Positions 8,276 through 17,387 are shown, counted from the first letter of the stretch. The stretch is DNA of 64,000 nt from Flavobacterium glaciei (GCF_003350545.1 NZ_QQBA01000008.1:1-64000); one strand, 5' to 3'. Program-made: numbers and translations. Notes: generated from the letters alone by a model not told the origin.

Positions 8276-9682
8276 ATGGAAGACCAAAAACCAGATGATT
8301 TTAAGAGAGAACTAGGATTGCTTGACGGAACCATGCTTGTGGTGGGTTCTATGATAGGTTCCGGGATATTTATTGTGAGCTCAGATATGGTTAGGCAGTT
8401 GGGTTCTGCAGGTTGGTTGATTGCTATGTGGGTGCTCACAGGTGTGATTACGGTGATTGCTGCAGTGAGTTATGGTGAGTTGAGCGCGATGTTTCCTACG
8501 GCGGGCGGACAATATGTGTACATCAAGGAAGCTTACGGTAAACTGGTGGGTTTCTTGTACGGCTGGAGCTTTTTTGCCGTGATTCAAACCGGTACGATTG
8601 CTGCCGTGGGTGTGGCTTTTGCCAAGTTTGCCGCCTACTTGTATGCGCCTTTGAGTGATAAGAATATTTTATACGAAATTGGAGATTTCAAACTCAATGC
8701 GGCTCAGATTGTTTCGATTTTTACGATTATTTTGTTAAGTTATGTGAACAGCCGTGGGGTGAAAAACTCTAAGATTTTGCAAACGGTGCTTACGGTTATC
8801 AAAATTGTATCGCTAGCGGGTTTAATAATTTTTGGTTTTATAGCTGCTGATGCTACTGTATGGGATGCTAACTGGGCTAATGCCTGGACGGCGCAGAGCC
8901 TGAATGTAGATGCAGGCGAGTGGTTGCCCATAAGTGGAGTTGCGCTAATATCTGGTATTTCGGCCGCCTTTGTGGGATCGCAGTTTTCTAGTGTGGCCTG
9001 GGAAGGGGTTACGTTTATTGCTGGTGAAATTAAAAACCCTAAACGAAATGTGGGATTGAGTTTGTTTCTAGGAACGCTGCTTGTGAGTGTGATTTATATT
9101 CTTGCTAATGTAATGTATCTGGCTGTTGTGCCATTATACGAAATTGCTACTGCCGAATCTGATCGTGTGGCGGTGGTGGCTTCGCAACAAATTTTTGGTT
9201 CTGTGGGAACGTTGATTATTGCGGTGATGATTATGATCTCGACTTTTGCGTGTAACAATGGTTTGATTATGGCAGGTGCTAGGGTGTATTATACGATGGC
9301 ACAGGATGGTTTGTTTTTTAAGAAAGCGGCCCAACTGAATAAAGCGAGTGTTCCTGCATGGTCTATATGGGCACAATGCATCTGGGCTTCGGCTTTGTGT
9401 TTGACGGGTAAATACGGTGATTTGCTTGATTTTGTGGTGATTATTGTTTTGATATTTTACATTTTAACTATTTTGGGTATTTTTATTTTACGTAAAAAAA
9501 TGCCGAATGCAGAGCGTCCGTACAAAGCTTTTGGCTATCCGGTTTTACCTGCTTTGTATATCTTGATTTCTTCGGCGATATGCTTGGCTTTATTGTATAC
9601 AAAACCTACTACCTGTGGCTGGGGCGTATTGATTATGCTAATAGGTATTCCAGTGTATTATTTGACAAAAGCTAAGGAGTAG
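8276..9682 (+). CDS. APC-family amino acid permease
   Basis: A 468-residue integral membrane protein with about 12 hydrophobic helices. It has the APC superfamily signature near the start, GTMLVVGSMIGSGIFIV (residues about 18-35), the unwound TM1 segment G-S-G-I-F that binds the substrate amine and carboxylate. Further family features are SYGELSAMFPTAGGQYVYIKEAYG and SSVAWEGVTFIAGEIKNPKRN. Transport by proton symport or exchange across the inner membrane is expected; LAT/YfnA-like amino acid carriers are the closest type, with unknown specificity. It is a single-gene unit, convergent with gap. Base composition is GC-richer than its neighbours. Confidence 0.88.
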   Translation: MEDQKPDDFKRELGLLDGTMLVVGSMIGSGIFIVSSDMVRQLGSAGWLIAMWVLTGVITVIAAVSYGELSAMFPTAGGQYVYIKEAYGKLVGFLYGWSFFAVIQTGTIAAVGVAFAKFAAYLYAPLSDKNILYEIGDFKLNAAQIVSIFTIILLSYVNSRGVKNSKILQTVLTVIKIVSLAGLIIFGFIAADATVWDANWANAWTAQSLNVDAGEWLPISGVALISGISAAFVGSQFSSVAWEGVTFIAGEIKNPKRNVGLSLFLGTLLVSVIYILANVMYLAVVPLYEIATAESDRVAVVASQQIFGSVGTLIIAVMIMISTFACNNGLIMAGARVYYTMAQDGLFFKKAAQLNKASVPAWSIWAQCIWASALCLTGKYGDLLDFVVIIVLIFYILTILGIFILRKKMPNAERPYKAFGYPVLPALYILISSAICLALLYTKPTTCGWGVLIMLIGIPVYYLTKAKE

Positions 9683-9690
9683 TTTTTTTA

Positions 9691-9762
9691 GTTGTGAATA
9701 GTGAATAGTGAATAGTGAATGGTGAGTTGTGAGTTGTGAATTGTGAATTGTGAATTGTGAAT
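9691..9762 (+). repeat. Heptanucleotide tandem repeat GTGAATA/GTGAATT
   Basis: About ten head-to-tail 7-bp units, first GTGAATA, then GTGAGTT and GTGAATT variants, starting 9 bp after the APC permease stop codon. Such a tract is prone to copy-number slippage. It is noncoding. Confidence 0.9.
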
Positions 9763-9815
9763 TTGCGGATGTTAAATTAAATTTTCAAACAAGACTTTTT
9801 TGAAAATCAGTGAAA

Positions 9816-9949
9816 ATCCGTTCAATCCGTGTCATCAGCGTTCCAATTCAGTACAAAAATGATAAATTAACACATAAAAAAAATCCGCTTAATCCGTGTC
9901 ATCAGCGTTCCAATTCAGTACAAAAATGACAAATTATAACATAAAAAAA
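9816..9949 (+). repeat. 67-bp tandem duplication between permease and gap
   Basis: Two direct copies (period 67, then 66) that share AATCCGTGTCATCAGCGTTC, AATTCAGTACAAAAATGA and ACATAAAAAAA. A third partial copy starts with ATCCG, which forms the first arm of the terminator at 9943-9980. Few differences separate the copies, so the duplication is fairly recent. Confidence 0.9.
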
Positions 9950-9980
9950 TCCGTCTCGTTTTTATAACGAGACGGATTTT
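9943..9980. terminator. Bidirectional terminator between permease and gap
   Basis: Strong hairpin ATCCGTCTCGTT / AACGAGACGGAT with A-run before and T-run after. It can terminate the plus-strand permease transcript and the minus-strand gap transcript, which meet here. Confidence 0.85.
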
Positions 9981-10079
9981 CTATTTAATTCAGGTTGGGT
10001 TGCTGCTTTTTTCAATCTAAATCTAAAAACTAAAAAACTAAAAATAACAATTTGCAACCCACAACCTGTAATCTAAAGG

Positions 10080-11528
10080 CTAGTAATATGTAAAGCGTCT
10101 TACTTTGGCAATATATTTTGCTAATCTAATAACTTGGTGGCTGTATCCGTATTCGTTGTCGTACCAGATATACAACACGATATTTTTTCCATCTGAGGAA
10201 ACGATTGTGGCATTACTGTCATAAATAGCAGGGGCTGATGTCCCTACGATATCCGAAGAAACCAATTCGTTATTCAAAGAATATTTGATTTGCTCCACCA
10301 ATTCGCCTTCTAAAGCATATTTTTTCATGATGGCATTGATGTCTTTAACGGATGTTTTTTTAGATACTTCCAGGTTCAAAACTACTAATGAACCGTTAGG
10401 AACTGGTACTCGAATTGCATTTGAAGTTAATTTTCCGGCAAGGCTCGGTAATGCTTTTGCAACAGCACTTCCTGCGCCTGTTTCAGTAATCACCATATTT
10501 AAGGCTGCAGCTCTTCCACGACGATATTTTTTGTGCATGTTATCCACAAGATTCTGGTCGTTTGTGTAGGCATGGATGGTTTCTAGATGTCCTTTGACAA
10601 CTCCTAAAGTATCTTCAACAGCTTTCAAGACTGGAGTAATCGCATTTGTTGTACACGATGCTGCCGAAAAAATATTGATTTCGTCAGGATTGTATTCGTT
10701 GTGGTTTACACCATGAACAATATTAGGAACTCCTTTTCCTGGAGCGGTAAGCAATACTTTATCAACACCTTTTGAAACCAAATGGCGGCTTAATGCTTCG
10801 TGTGTGGTGAAAGCGCCCGTGTTGTCAATTACTAAGGCATTGTCAATTCCATATTGCGTATAATCAATCTCTTCGGGTCCGTTTGCTGTTATGATGTGTA
10901 CAGTGGTTCCATTGATAATCAATGCATTGTTTTCAGGGTCAGCAGTTACAGATCCTTGAAAATCACCGTGAATAGAATCATAACGCAATAAAGAAGCTCT
11001 TTTTTCAAGTGAAGTGGTGTCATTTTTATCACGTGTCACTATTGCGCGCAATCGCAGTTGACTTCCTTTACCAGTTTTAGACATTAATTCTCGGGCTAAT
11101 AAACGACCAATACGACCAAAACCATACAGCACAACATCTTTAGGTTGAATGTCCTCAGAGTTTTTGGCATTTTTCAATTTGTCGATGACAAAATATTTGG
11201 CGTCTGGATATTTATCTTCTTCTAAACCATATTCGTACGTTAGTTTTCCAATATCTAATTTTGCCGGTGGCAGATTCAATTCTAAAATCGCTTTTGCAAT
11301 TTTAACGGAATCAAATACTGAAATAGGTTTACCAACAAATTCGGCTGCATATTCATGCAAGTTGATAACGTCACTGACATTTCTGTCAATTAATTGATTT
11401 CGGAATAATACCATTTCTATCGATTTATCATACCATAAATCGCTGATGATTTTAATCAGTTTAACTCCTGCACGTCGCCTGTCGGCTTGTAATGAAACTT
11501 CCTTCTCGTATAAAGTTGTGGTTGCCAT
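10080..11528 (-). CDS. gap: Glyceraldehyde-3-phosphate dehydrogenase, long GapB-type
   Basis: A 482-residue enzyme that oxidises or reforms glyceraldehyde 3-phosphate / 1,3-bisphosphoglycerate with NAD(P). The GAPDH core starts near residue 130 with GFGRIGRLLARELM (nucleotide binding). The catalytic Cys lies in SAASCTTNAITPVLK near residue 292, with HAYTNDQNLVDN just after, and the C-terminal WYDNEYGYSHQVIRLAKYI is intact. About 125 extra residues precede the core; this extension is typical of the roughly 480-residue class seen in Bacteroidota and some Proteobacteria, so it is not a misplaced start. Many Bacteroidota also have a standard 330-residue GapA elsewhere; this form may favour gluconeogenesis (inference). 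A -7 box lies about 47 bp upstream. Confidence 0.93.
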   Translation of the reverse strand: MATTTLYEKEVSLQADRRRAGVKLIKIISDLWYDKSIEMVLFRNQLIDRNVSDVINLHEYAAEFVGKPISVFDSVKIAKAILELNLPPAKLDIGKLTYEYGLEEDKYPDAKYFVIDKLKNAKNSEDIQPKDVVLYGFGRIGRLLARELMSKTGKGSQLRLRAIVTRDKNDTTSLEKRASLLRYDSIHGDFQGSVTADPENNALIINGTTVHIITANGPEEIDYTQYGIDNALVIDNTGAFTTHEALSRHLVSKGVDKVLLTAPGKGVPNIVHGVNHNEYNPDEINIFSAASCTTNAITPVLKAVEDTLGVVKGHLETIHAYTNDQNLVDNMHKKYRRGRAAALNMVITETGAGSAVAKALPSLAGKLTSNAIRVPVPNGSLVVLNLEVSKKTSVKDINAIMKKYALEGELVEQIKYSLNNELVSSDIVGTSAPAIYDSNATIVSSDGKNIVLYIWYDNEYGYSHQVIRLAKYIAKVRRFTYY

Positions 11529-11575
11529 GTTGAAAATTTAATGAAAATAAGTGATTGTATTTTTTAAAATTTGCG

Positions 11576-11583
11576 CAAAAATA
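11576..11583 (-). promoter_or_regulatory. -7 promoter box of gap
   Basis: TATTTTTG on the minus strand fits TAnnTTTG, 47 bp before the gap start codon. No good -33 TTTG was found at the usual spacing. Confidence 0.45.
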
Positions 11584-11631
11584 CCCATTTCAATCGATTT
11601 CGTAGCGTATTTTATGAATTATTTATAAAAT

Positions 11632-11663
11632 AAAAAAGCCACCTTGTTTTTTCAAGATGGCTT
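11632..11663 (-). terminator. Terminator of the HtrA-like protease gene
   Basis: On the minus strand AAGCCATCTTG, A-rich loop, CAAGGTGGC then TTTTTTATTTT, about 25 bp after the protease stop codon. This is a canonical rho-independent form. Confidence 0.85.
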
Positions 11664-11687
11664 AGTATTCAGTTTTAAAAAATCAAC

Positions 11688-13088
11688 TTACATATAAAAA
11701 CGCAGTAGTTCACCATTTTTACTGATCAGTTCTATTCGCACTTTTTGATTGTCTTCTATTTTTCCAAATTTTTTCGATACCGTTTCCACATCGGTTGCTT
11801 TTACGTTATCGATGCTTAATATAATACTTCCAACTAATTCCTCTTCGTATTGCTGCCATTTCTCATCGCTTATTCCTTTGATGCGTACACCGTAATCAAT
11901 TTTGAATTTCTTTTTATCAGCAGCTTCAATATTTTCGAGTGTGATTCCTTTGAACTCAGCATTAAAAAACTCGTTTTTGCTCAAAGTCACAAGAACAGTT
12001 TTGGTTTTTCCGTCTCGGCTATAAGTCACTTGAACTTTGTCGTTTGGACGTTTGGTGTTGATGTATCCTGACAAATCCGCAAAAGTGCTGATGTTTTGCT
12101 CGTCTATTTTTACGATAACATCTCCTTTGGCCAAGCCAGCCTTGTCAGCACCTGAATTTTTAGTGACTTTATTGATGTAAAATCCTTGAGTCAAACTAAT
12201 ACCATAATCTTTAGAACTCATACTGTTCAATTCACCACCTTCAACACCTAGAATTCCGCGTTGTACATTCCCGAATTCCATTAAATCTTCAATAATTTTG
12301 CGGGTAATGTTAGAGGGAACGGCAAATGAATATCCGGTATAACTTCCGGTTGGTGATGAAATCATCGTGTTGATACCGATTAATTCTCCGCGAGTATTCA
12401 CCAGAGCACCACCACTGTTTCCTGGGTTTACCGCCGCATCTGTTTGAATAAAGGATTGAATACCGCTTGTGTCAAGATTTCTGGCTTTCGCCGAAACGAT
12501 ACCTGCCGTAACAGTCGAGTTCAGGTTGTACGGGTTTCCTACAGCCAATACCCATTCACCTACTTTCACCGAATCAGAATTCGCGAAAGCGGTGTACTGA
12601 AGCTTTTCTCCCGCATCAATTTTAAGCAAAGCAATGTCCATTTTGGAGTCGGTACCAATTAATTTTGCTTTGTACGATTTTTTATTATTGAGTGTAATTT
12701 CAATTTCGGATGCGTCTTTAATCACGTGATTGTTGGTCACAATGTACCCGTCTTCCGAGATTATTACTCCAGATCCTGTTCCTACTTGTTGCTGTGATTG
12801 TCCGCCTTTGAAGCCATAAAAGTATTCTAGAATTGGATTTGAAACGGTTGTTCTTGAAACGTTTTTTACGTGAACCACCGTATGTATGGTCTTGTCAGCA
12901 GCCTCTGTAAAATCCAGCACTTCTGATGCTAAACCTACTCTTTTTCCGTATGAATTTGATGCCATGGTAACTACTGAACCATTATCTTTAGAAAAATAAC
13001 CATCAGTATCAAATAATAGCTTGTAAGAACCTAAGGTAACTACACCACTTAATAAAGAAACTCCAAATAATGTTGATAAATTTTTCAT
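11688..13088 (-). CDS. degP: DegP/HtrA-family periplasmic serine protease
   Basis: A 466-residue envelope protease-chaperone that degrades misfolded exported proteins. I chose the ATG at 13088 (MKNLSTLFGVSLLSGVVTLGSY), which gives a hydrophobic N-terminal signal or anchor; a TTG two codons upstream is also in frame. The trypsin-like triad is complete: His near 117 (TNNHVIKD), Asp near 150 (SKMDIALLKI) and Ser near 224 (NPGNSGGAL). Two PDZ-type domains follow: the first (GILGVEGGEL to about residue 370) contains KNSGADKAGLAKGDVIVKI; the second is diverged and ends at the C-terminus. It is divergent from dapF and followed by a strong terminator. DegP versus DegQ-like naming is a convention here. 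Confidence 0.92.
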   Translation of the reverse strand: MKNLSTLFGVSLLSGVVTLGSYKLLFDTDGYFSKDNGSVVTMASNSYGKRVGLASEVLDFTEAADKTIHTVVHVKNVSRTTVSNPILEYFYGFKGGQSQQQVGTGSGVIISEDGYIVTNNHVIKDASEIEITLNNKKSYKAKLIGTDSKMDIALLKIDAGEKLQYTAFANSDSVKVGEWVLAVGNPYNLNSTVTAGIVSAKARNLDTSGIQSFIQTDAAVNPGNSGGALVNTRGELIGINTMISSPTGSYTGYSFAVPSNITRKIIEDLMEFGNVQRGILGVEGGELNSMSSKDYGISLTQGFYINKVTKNSGADKAGLAKGDVIVKIDEQNISTFADLSGYINTKRPNDKVQVTYSRDGKTKTVLVTLSKNEFFNAEFKGITLENIEAADKKKFKIDYGVRIKGISDEKWQQYEEELVGSIILSIDNVKATDVETVSKKFGKIEDNQKVRIELISKNGELLRFYM

Positions 13089-13197
13089 AGTCAATTTCGT
13101 TTTTAAAAAAATGTGTTGGTAAAATTAAAACTTTTTTGGATTGTTAAAATACCGTTTAACGCTCTTTAACAATGATTAACATTTCATTAATAGTTTG

Positions 13198-13205
13198 TAC
13201 TTTTG
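13198..13205 (+). promoter_or_regulatory. -7 promoter box of dapF
   Basis: TACTTTTG fits TAnnTTTG, 20 bp before the ATG at 13226. It supports that ATG as the true start, since an upstream in-frame ATG (13172) would lie ahead of the promoter. Confidence 0.55.
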
Positions 13206-13225
13206 TATCTCACAAAATTAAAAAA

Positions 13226-14008
13226 ATGCAATTAGAATTTTATAAATACCAAGGCACAGGCAATGATTTTGTAATGATTGACAACCGCACCGAGTTTTTC
13301 CCAAAAGAGAACACAAAATTGATCGCTCAATTGTGTGACCGCCGATTTGGAATAGGAGGAGATGGTTTAATTTTGTTAGAAAATGACTTGGATACCGATT
13401 TTAAAATGGTCTATTACAACTCAGATGGAAACCAGAGTTCTATGTGTGGTAACGGTGGACGTTGTTTAGTGGCTTTCGCCAAAAAGCTGAGCGTAATCGA
13501 GAACGAAACTACTTTCATAGCAACAGATGGTTTGCACCACGCAACAATTGGAATTGACGGATTAGTTTCACTTCAAATGATTGATGTAGATACCGTAAAA
13601 GTAAGTCCAGATTATGTTTTTCTGAATACAGGTTCTCCGCATCATGTGCAGCTGGTAGACGATTTAGAAAACTATAATATTAAGGAAAATGGAGCTGCTA
13701 TTAGATACGGAGATTTGTACGGGAAAGCAGGAAGCAACGTTAATTTTGTAAAACAAATTGACGATACCACTTTTTCATTGCGTACCTACGAGAGAGGCGT
13801 AGAAGATGAAACGCTATCTTGCGGAACTGGCGCTACAGCAGTCGCAATTGCAATGAATGTATTAGGAAAAACAATGGAAACAGCTATTAATTTGAATGTA
13901 GAAGGTGGAAAATTAGTCGTTTCTTTTGATAAAAAAGAAGGACAGTTTACTCATGTTTTTTTGAAAGGTCCAGCGGAATTTGTATTTAAAGGAACGATTG
14001 AGATTTAA
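13226..14008 (+). CDS. dapF: Diaminopimelate epimerase
   Basis: A 260-residue enzyme that interconverts LL- and meso-diaminopimelate, giving the peptidoglycan cross-linking residue and the lysine precursor; cytosolic and PLP-independent. Both catalytic cysteines are present: SSMCGNGGRCLVAFA near residue 75 and ETLSCGTGATAVAIA near residue 200. The N-terminus MQLEFYKYQGTGNDFVMID is the family signature, which fixes the start at 13226 rather than at an in-frame ATG 18 codons upstream; the promoter box between the two agrees. It is probably co-transcribed with the following GNAT gene (32-bp gap) and perhaps mltG. Confidence 0.96.
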   Translation: MQLEFYKYQGTGNDFVMIDNRTEFFPKENTKLIAQLCDRRFGIGGDGLILLENDLDTDFKMVYYNSDGNQSSMCGNGGRCLVAFAKKLSVIENETTFIATDGLHHATIGIDGLVSLQMIDVDTVKVSPDYVFLNTGSPHHVQLVDDLENYNIKENGAAIRYGDLYGKAGSNVNFVKQIDDTTFSLRTYERGVEDETLSCGTGATAVAIAMNVLGKTMETAINLNVEGGKLVVSFDKKEGQFTHVFLKGPAEFVFKGTIEI

Positions 14009-14040
14009 CTAAAACCCAAAACCAAGAACCAAATACTTGA

Positions 14041-14574
14041 ATGAAAACATTAAAAGGTCACAATATTTACATTCGTGCATTAGAACCCAATGATTTGGAG
14101 TTTGTATATGGCATAGAAAACGATCAAAGTATTTGGGAAGTCAGTAATACACAAACCCCTTACAGCCGATTTTTAGTCAAACAATATTTAGAAAATGCCC
14201 ATCAGGATATTTATGAAGCCAAGCAGTTGCGATTAGCTATTTGCCAGGATCAGGATTTTCCCGCTTTGGGTCTAATAGATTTGTTTGATTTTGACCCAAA
14301 GAATAACAGGGCAGGCGTAGGTATAGTTATCCAAGACAATGAAAACCGGAAACAAAACATTGGTTCAGAAGCCTTGGGGTTATTAATTGAATATGCTTTT
14401 TGTAATCTTAATTTGCACCAATTATTTGCAAATATAGGAACCGAAAATGAAGCTAGTAAAGCACTTTTTACTAAATTTGGATTCGAAATGATAGGCATAA
14501 AAAAAGATTGGAACTTTGTAAACGGTGTCTATAAAGATGAAGCTGTTTTTCAGTTAATCAACACTAAATTTTAA
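14041..14574 (+). CDS. GNAT acetyltransferase, RimJ/RimL-like
   Basis: A 177-residue GCN5-related N-acetyltransferase. The RimL-type pattern is visible: IYIRALEPNDLEFVYGIEND at the start, GIVIQDNENRKQNIGSEALG near residue 105 carrying the acetyl-CoA pyrophosphate loop (here K-Q-N-I-G-S-E-A), and NLHQLFANIGTENEASKALFTKFGF near residue 130, the classical substitute-alpha4 element. Proteins of this group acetylate protein N-termini, polyamines or antibiotics; the substrate here is unknown. It sits 32 bp after dapF and 78 bp before mltG, so it may ride on a cell-wall operon without acting in it. Confidence 0.85.
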   Translation: MKTLKGHNIYIRALEPNDLEFVYGIENDQSIWEVSNTQTPYSRFLVKQYLENAHQDIYEAKQLRLAICQDQDFPALGLIDLFDFDPKNNRAGVGIVIQDNENRKQNIGSEALGLLIEYAFCNLNLHQLFANIGTENEASKALFTKFGFEMIGIKKDWNFVNGVYKDEAVFQLINTKF

Positions 14575-14652
14575 ATTTTTAAGTTTTGTACCATTATCGT
14601 TTCAAAATTAATGTACACGAAGAATAACGTCGTTGTGATTCAAAAATAAATA

Positions 14653-15702
14653 ATGCCACTTATGAATATTAAGAAAATTATAACCATTGCTTCAGTTGTT
14701 TTAATATCAATATTAATGATTTATGGATTAATATTATTAAAACAAATTTTTTCTGCGAACACAAAATTTACCGATAAAGAAGTGTATGTGTACATTCCTA
14801 CGGATTCTAAATATGAAGAAATAAAGAAAATAATTGCACCGTATATCGAGGATATGGAGCGTTTTGAAATGGTGGCTAGTAAGAGAGGTTATGTTGAAAA
14901 TATAATTCCAGGTCGTTTTCTTTTCACAAAAGGAATGAATAGTTACGAATTAGTAAAAACCTTGAGACTTAATTCGCCTGTGAAATTAGCATTCAATAAT
15001 CAGGAACGAGTGGAGAATTTAGCCGGACGTGTAGGTTCACAAATAGAAGCCGACAGTTTATCTTTATTGAATTCCTTTAAAGATTCTATTTTCTTGAATG
15101 AAAATGGTTTTAACGAAGAAAATGTCCTAGCTATATTTATTCCGAACACCTATGAGATTTATTGGAACACTACTGCTGAAAAGTTCCGTGATAAAATGAT
15201 TAAGGAGTACCGTAATTTCTGGAATAAAGAAAGAGTTGCCAAAGCGCAAAAACAAGGACTTTCTCCAATTGAAGCTACTATTTTGGCTTCTATCGTGCAC
15301 AAAGAATCCGTTAAAAAAGACGAGAGACCAAGGATTGCCGGTGTGTATTTGAATCGGTTAAGAGCAGGAATGCCATTACAAGCTGATCCTACTGTTATTT
15401 TTGCGATAAAAAAGAAATCAAATGATTTCGAACAAGTCATCAAAAGGGTATTTTACAATGATTTGACAATGAGTCATCCTTACAATACGTATATGAATGT
15501 AGGACTTCCTCCAGGACCTATAGCCATGCCTGATATTACAGCATTAGAAGCTGTTTTAGACCCTGAGAAAAATAATTTCATTTATTTCTGTGCTAGTGTA
15601 GAGCGATTTGGATACCACGAGTTTGCTGCCACTTTAGAAGAACACAATATAAACGCAAAAAAATATTCCGATTGGATCAACAGCCAAGGCGTAAAAAGAT
15701 AG
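14653..15702 (+). CDS. mltG: Endolytic murein transglycosylase MltG
   Basis: A 349-residue inner-membrane lytic transglycosylase that cuts nascent glycan strands and helps set their length. One N-terminal TM helix (residues about 9-29) is followed by a LysM-like segment, then the YceG catalytic domain: EATILASIVHKESVKKDERPRI near residue 215 carries the catalytic Glu, and VYLNRLRAGMPLQADPTVIFA and NTYMNVGLPPGPI complete the family pattern. An ATG three codons downstream (14662) is an alternative start. The downstream DUF2279 gene overlaps it by 31 bp, which points to translational coupling. Length and domains are normal. Confidence 0.94.
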   Translation: MPLMNIKKIITIASVVLISILMIYGLILLKQIFSANTKFTDKEVYVYIPTDSKYEEIKKIIAPYIEDMERFEMVASKRGYVENIIPGRFLFTKGMNSYELVKTLRLNSPVKLAFNNQERVENLAGRVGSQIEADSLSLLNSFKDSIFLNENGFNEENVLAIFIPNTYEIYWNTTAEKFRDKMIKEYRNFWNKERVAKAQKQGLSPIEATILASIVHKESVKKDERPRIAGVYLNRLRAGMPLQADPTVIFAIKKKSNDFEQVIKRVFYNDLTMSHPYNTYMNVGLPPGPIAMPDITALEAVLDPEKNNFIYFCASVERFGYHEFAATLEEHNINAKKYSDWINSQGVKR

Positions 15703-16625
15703 TTTTGGGGCGGGTCAAAAGCCTAATCTTTTTGGTGCTTTTTTGGTGCGTTTCTCAATCTGGTTTTTCACAAAACACATCGGATAGTTTCTTTAAACCA
15801 TCGGATTCTTTAAATCATAAAAGACAAAATGCTGTTGTAATCTCCGAAGCAGTTTTGGCTACGGGAACTTTAATAGCATTAAATCAAGCTTGGTACGCTG
15901 AGTATCCTAAATCTGATTTTCATTTTATAAATGATAATTCAGAGTGGCTTCAAATGGATAAGGCGGGCCATGTATATTCATCATATCATTTGGGACGATT
16001 TGGTGCCGAAATGCTACAATGGAGTGGTGCCAATAAAAAGAATCAAATACTATACGGAGCTGGTTTAGGCTTTGCATTTCTTACAGCCGTTGAGGTTTTA
16101 GATGGTCATTCCTCTCAATGGGGCGCTTCTATGGGAGATGTTTTAGCAAATGCTTCCGGGACAGCTATATATGTATCACAAGAATTAATCTGGAGGGAAC
16201 AGCGTATTACGCCTAAATTCTCCTTTCATACTACAAAATATGCCAGTTATAGACCAGAGGTTTTAGGAAGTTCATTAGCAGAAAACATTCTAAAAGACTA
16301 CAATGGGCAAACCTATTGGCTTTCAATCAATTTGCAGTCTTTTGCCAAAGACTCAAAAATTCCAAAATGGCTCAACTTGGCTTTTGGTTATGGAGCAGAT
16401 GGTATGATAACCGGAAATAAAGAAGAAAACACTCCCATTTTAGCTTCAAATCCACAAAGATTCAGACAATTTTACCTGAGTCTGGATGTCGATTTGACAA
16501 AAATTAAGACAAAATCCCATTTTTTAAAGACTGTTTTTTCCGTTCTTAACACGGTTAAAATTCCTGCACCTACGATAGAGTTCGTGCGTTTTAACGATAT
16601 AAAATACCATTTCATCTATTTTTAG
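15672..16625 (+). CDS. DUF2279 family exported protein
   Basis: A 317-residue protein of the DUF2279 / YfiM-like family. After a basic N-terminus comes a hydrophobic signal segment (SLIFLVLFWCVSQSGFSQ) that should send it to the periplasm or outer membrane. Family hallmarks are DKAGHVYSSYHLGRFGAEML, then a helix, VEVLDGHSSQWGASMGDVLAN, and LNLAFGYGADGM near residue 240. Function unknown. The ATG at 15672 lies inside mltG (31-bp overlap); an in-frame TTG at 15702, overlapping the mltG stop, would remove most of the basic N-terminal region and is possible. The coupling with mltG hints at an envelope role, but that is inference. Confidence 0.85.
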   Translation: MDQQPRRKKIVLGRVKSLIFLVLFWCVSQSGFSQNTSDSFFKPSDSLNHKRQNAVVISEAVLATGTLIALNQAWYAEYPKSDFHFINDNSEWLQMDKAGHVYSSYHLGRFGAEMLQWSGANKKNQILYGAGLGFAFLTAVEVLDGHSSQWGASMGDVLANASGTAIYVSQELIWREQRITPKFSFHTTKYASYRPEVLGSSLAENILKDYNGQTYWLSINLQSFAKDSKIPKWLNLAFGYGADGMITGNKEENTPILASNPQRFRQFYLSLDVDLTKIKTKSHFLKTVFSVLNTVKIPAPTIEFVRFNDIKYHFIYF

Positions 16626-16667
16626 AAAAGTTTAACTACCTGATTATCAGTATAATTATTTTTGTTG

Positions 16668-16675
16668 TATCTTTG
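16668..16675 (+). promoter_or_regulatory. -7 promoter box of the lysozyme-like gene
   Basis: TATCTTTG fits TAnnTTTG exactly, 47 bp before the ATG at 16723. This makes the following gene a separate unit from mltG and DUF2279. Confidence 0.55.
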
Positions 16676-16722
16676 CGCGTAGAAATTTCTAAACGGGACA
16701 GCGTTTTGAAGAAAAATAATTT

Positions 16723-17370
16723 ATGATAAAGAAGTGGTACTTTTACACTAGTCTGACTGTGATTACAGTTTTTTTAAGCTCGGGTTTTAAACCTTTTAAC
16801 TTAGAAACCAGCCGTTGGTTTCTTATAAATGAAGAAGAAGGAACACACTACTTATATCCTTCTGAGAAGCATGAAGATTACATCAATTCAAATATCCCTT
16901 TTACTGGAAATTTTTTCGTTGGTTTTAAAGAAGCAATAGGATATAGAGAATCAGAAAGTAAATATAAAAAAATCAATTCTTTAGGATATTTAGGCAAATA
17001 CCAATTTGGTATTGAGACTTTAAAGTCTGTTGGAGTGCATAATAGTTCTACTTTCTTGAACAGTCCAGAATTACAAGAAAAAGCATTTATAGCTCTCTTA
17101 GCTAAAAATAAGTGGGAACTAAAAAAAGAGATTGAAAAATACGAAGGAACAATACTCAACGGAATACACGTCACTGAATCTGGAATTTTAGCCGCAGCAC
17201 ATCTTGGCGGTGCAGGATCAGTAAAAAAATACTTTAAAAATAAGGGTAAACGTTATTTTAGAGATGCTTACGGAACTTCCATAAGAACGTACATGAAACT
17301 ATTTGGTGGTTACGATACTTCGTTTATTGTAGCTGACGGTAATGCAAACGTTAAAAATATACAAATTTAA
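16723..17370 (+). CDS. Exported lysozyme-like / transglycosylase-fold protein
   Basis: A 215-residue protein with an N-terminal signal or anchor (YFYTSLTVITVFLSSGF). The central part resembles a lysozyme-fold (SLT/goose-type) domain: FKEAIGYRESESKYKKIN, with a Glu at the place of a catalytic acid near residue 77, followed by GYLGKYQFGIETLKSVGV and later GILAAAHLGGAGSVKKYF, which matches the A-A-H-x-G-G motif of such enzymes. Peptidoglycan cleavage in the periplasm is likely but the specificity is not clear. It follows mltG and DUF2279 and shares their cell-wall context, though it has its own promoter box. It is closed by a strong terminator. Confidence 0.75.
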   Translation: MIKKWYFYTSLTVITVFLSSGFKPFNLETSRWFLINEEEGTHYLYPSEKHEDYINSNIPFTGNFFVGFKEAIGYRESESKYKKINSLGYLGKYQFGIETLKSVGVHNSSTFLNSPELQEKAFIALLAKNKWELKKEIEKYEGTILNGIHVTESGILAAAHLGGAGSVKKYFKNKGKRYFRDAYGTSIRTYMKLFGGYDTSFIVADGNANVKNIQI

Positions 17371-17387
17371 ATTTGTTTATAAAACTT

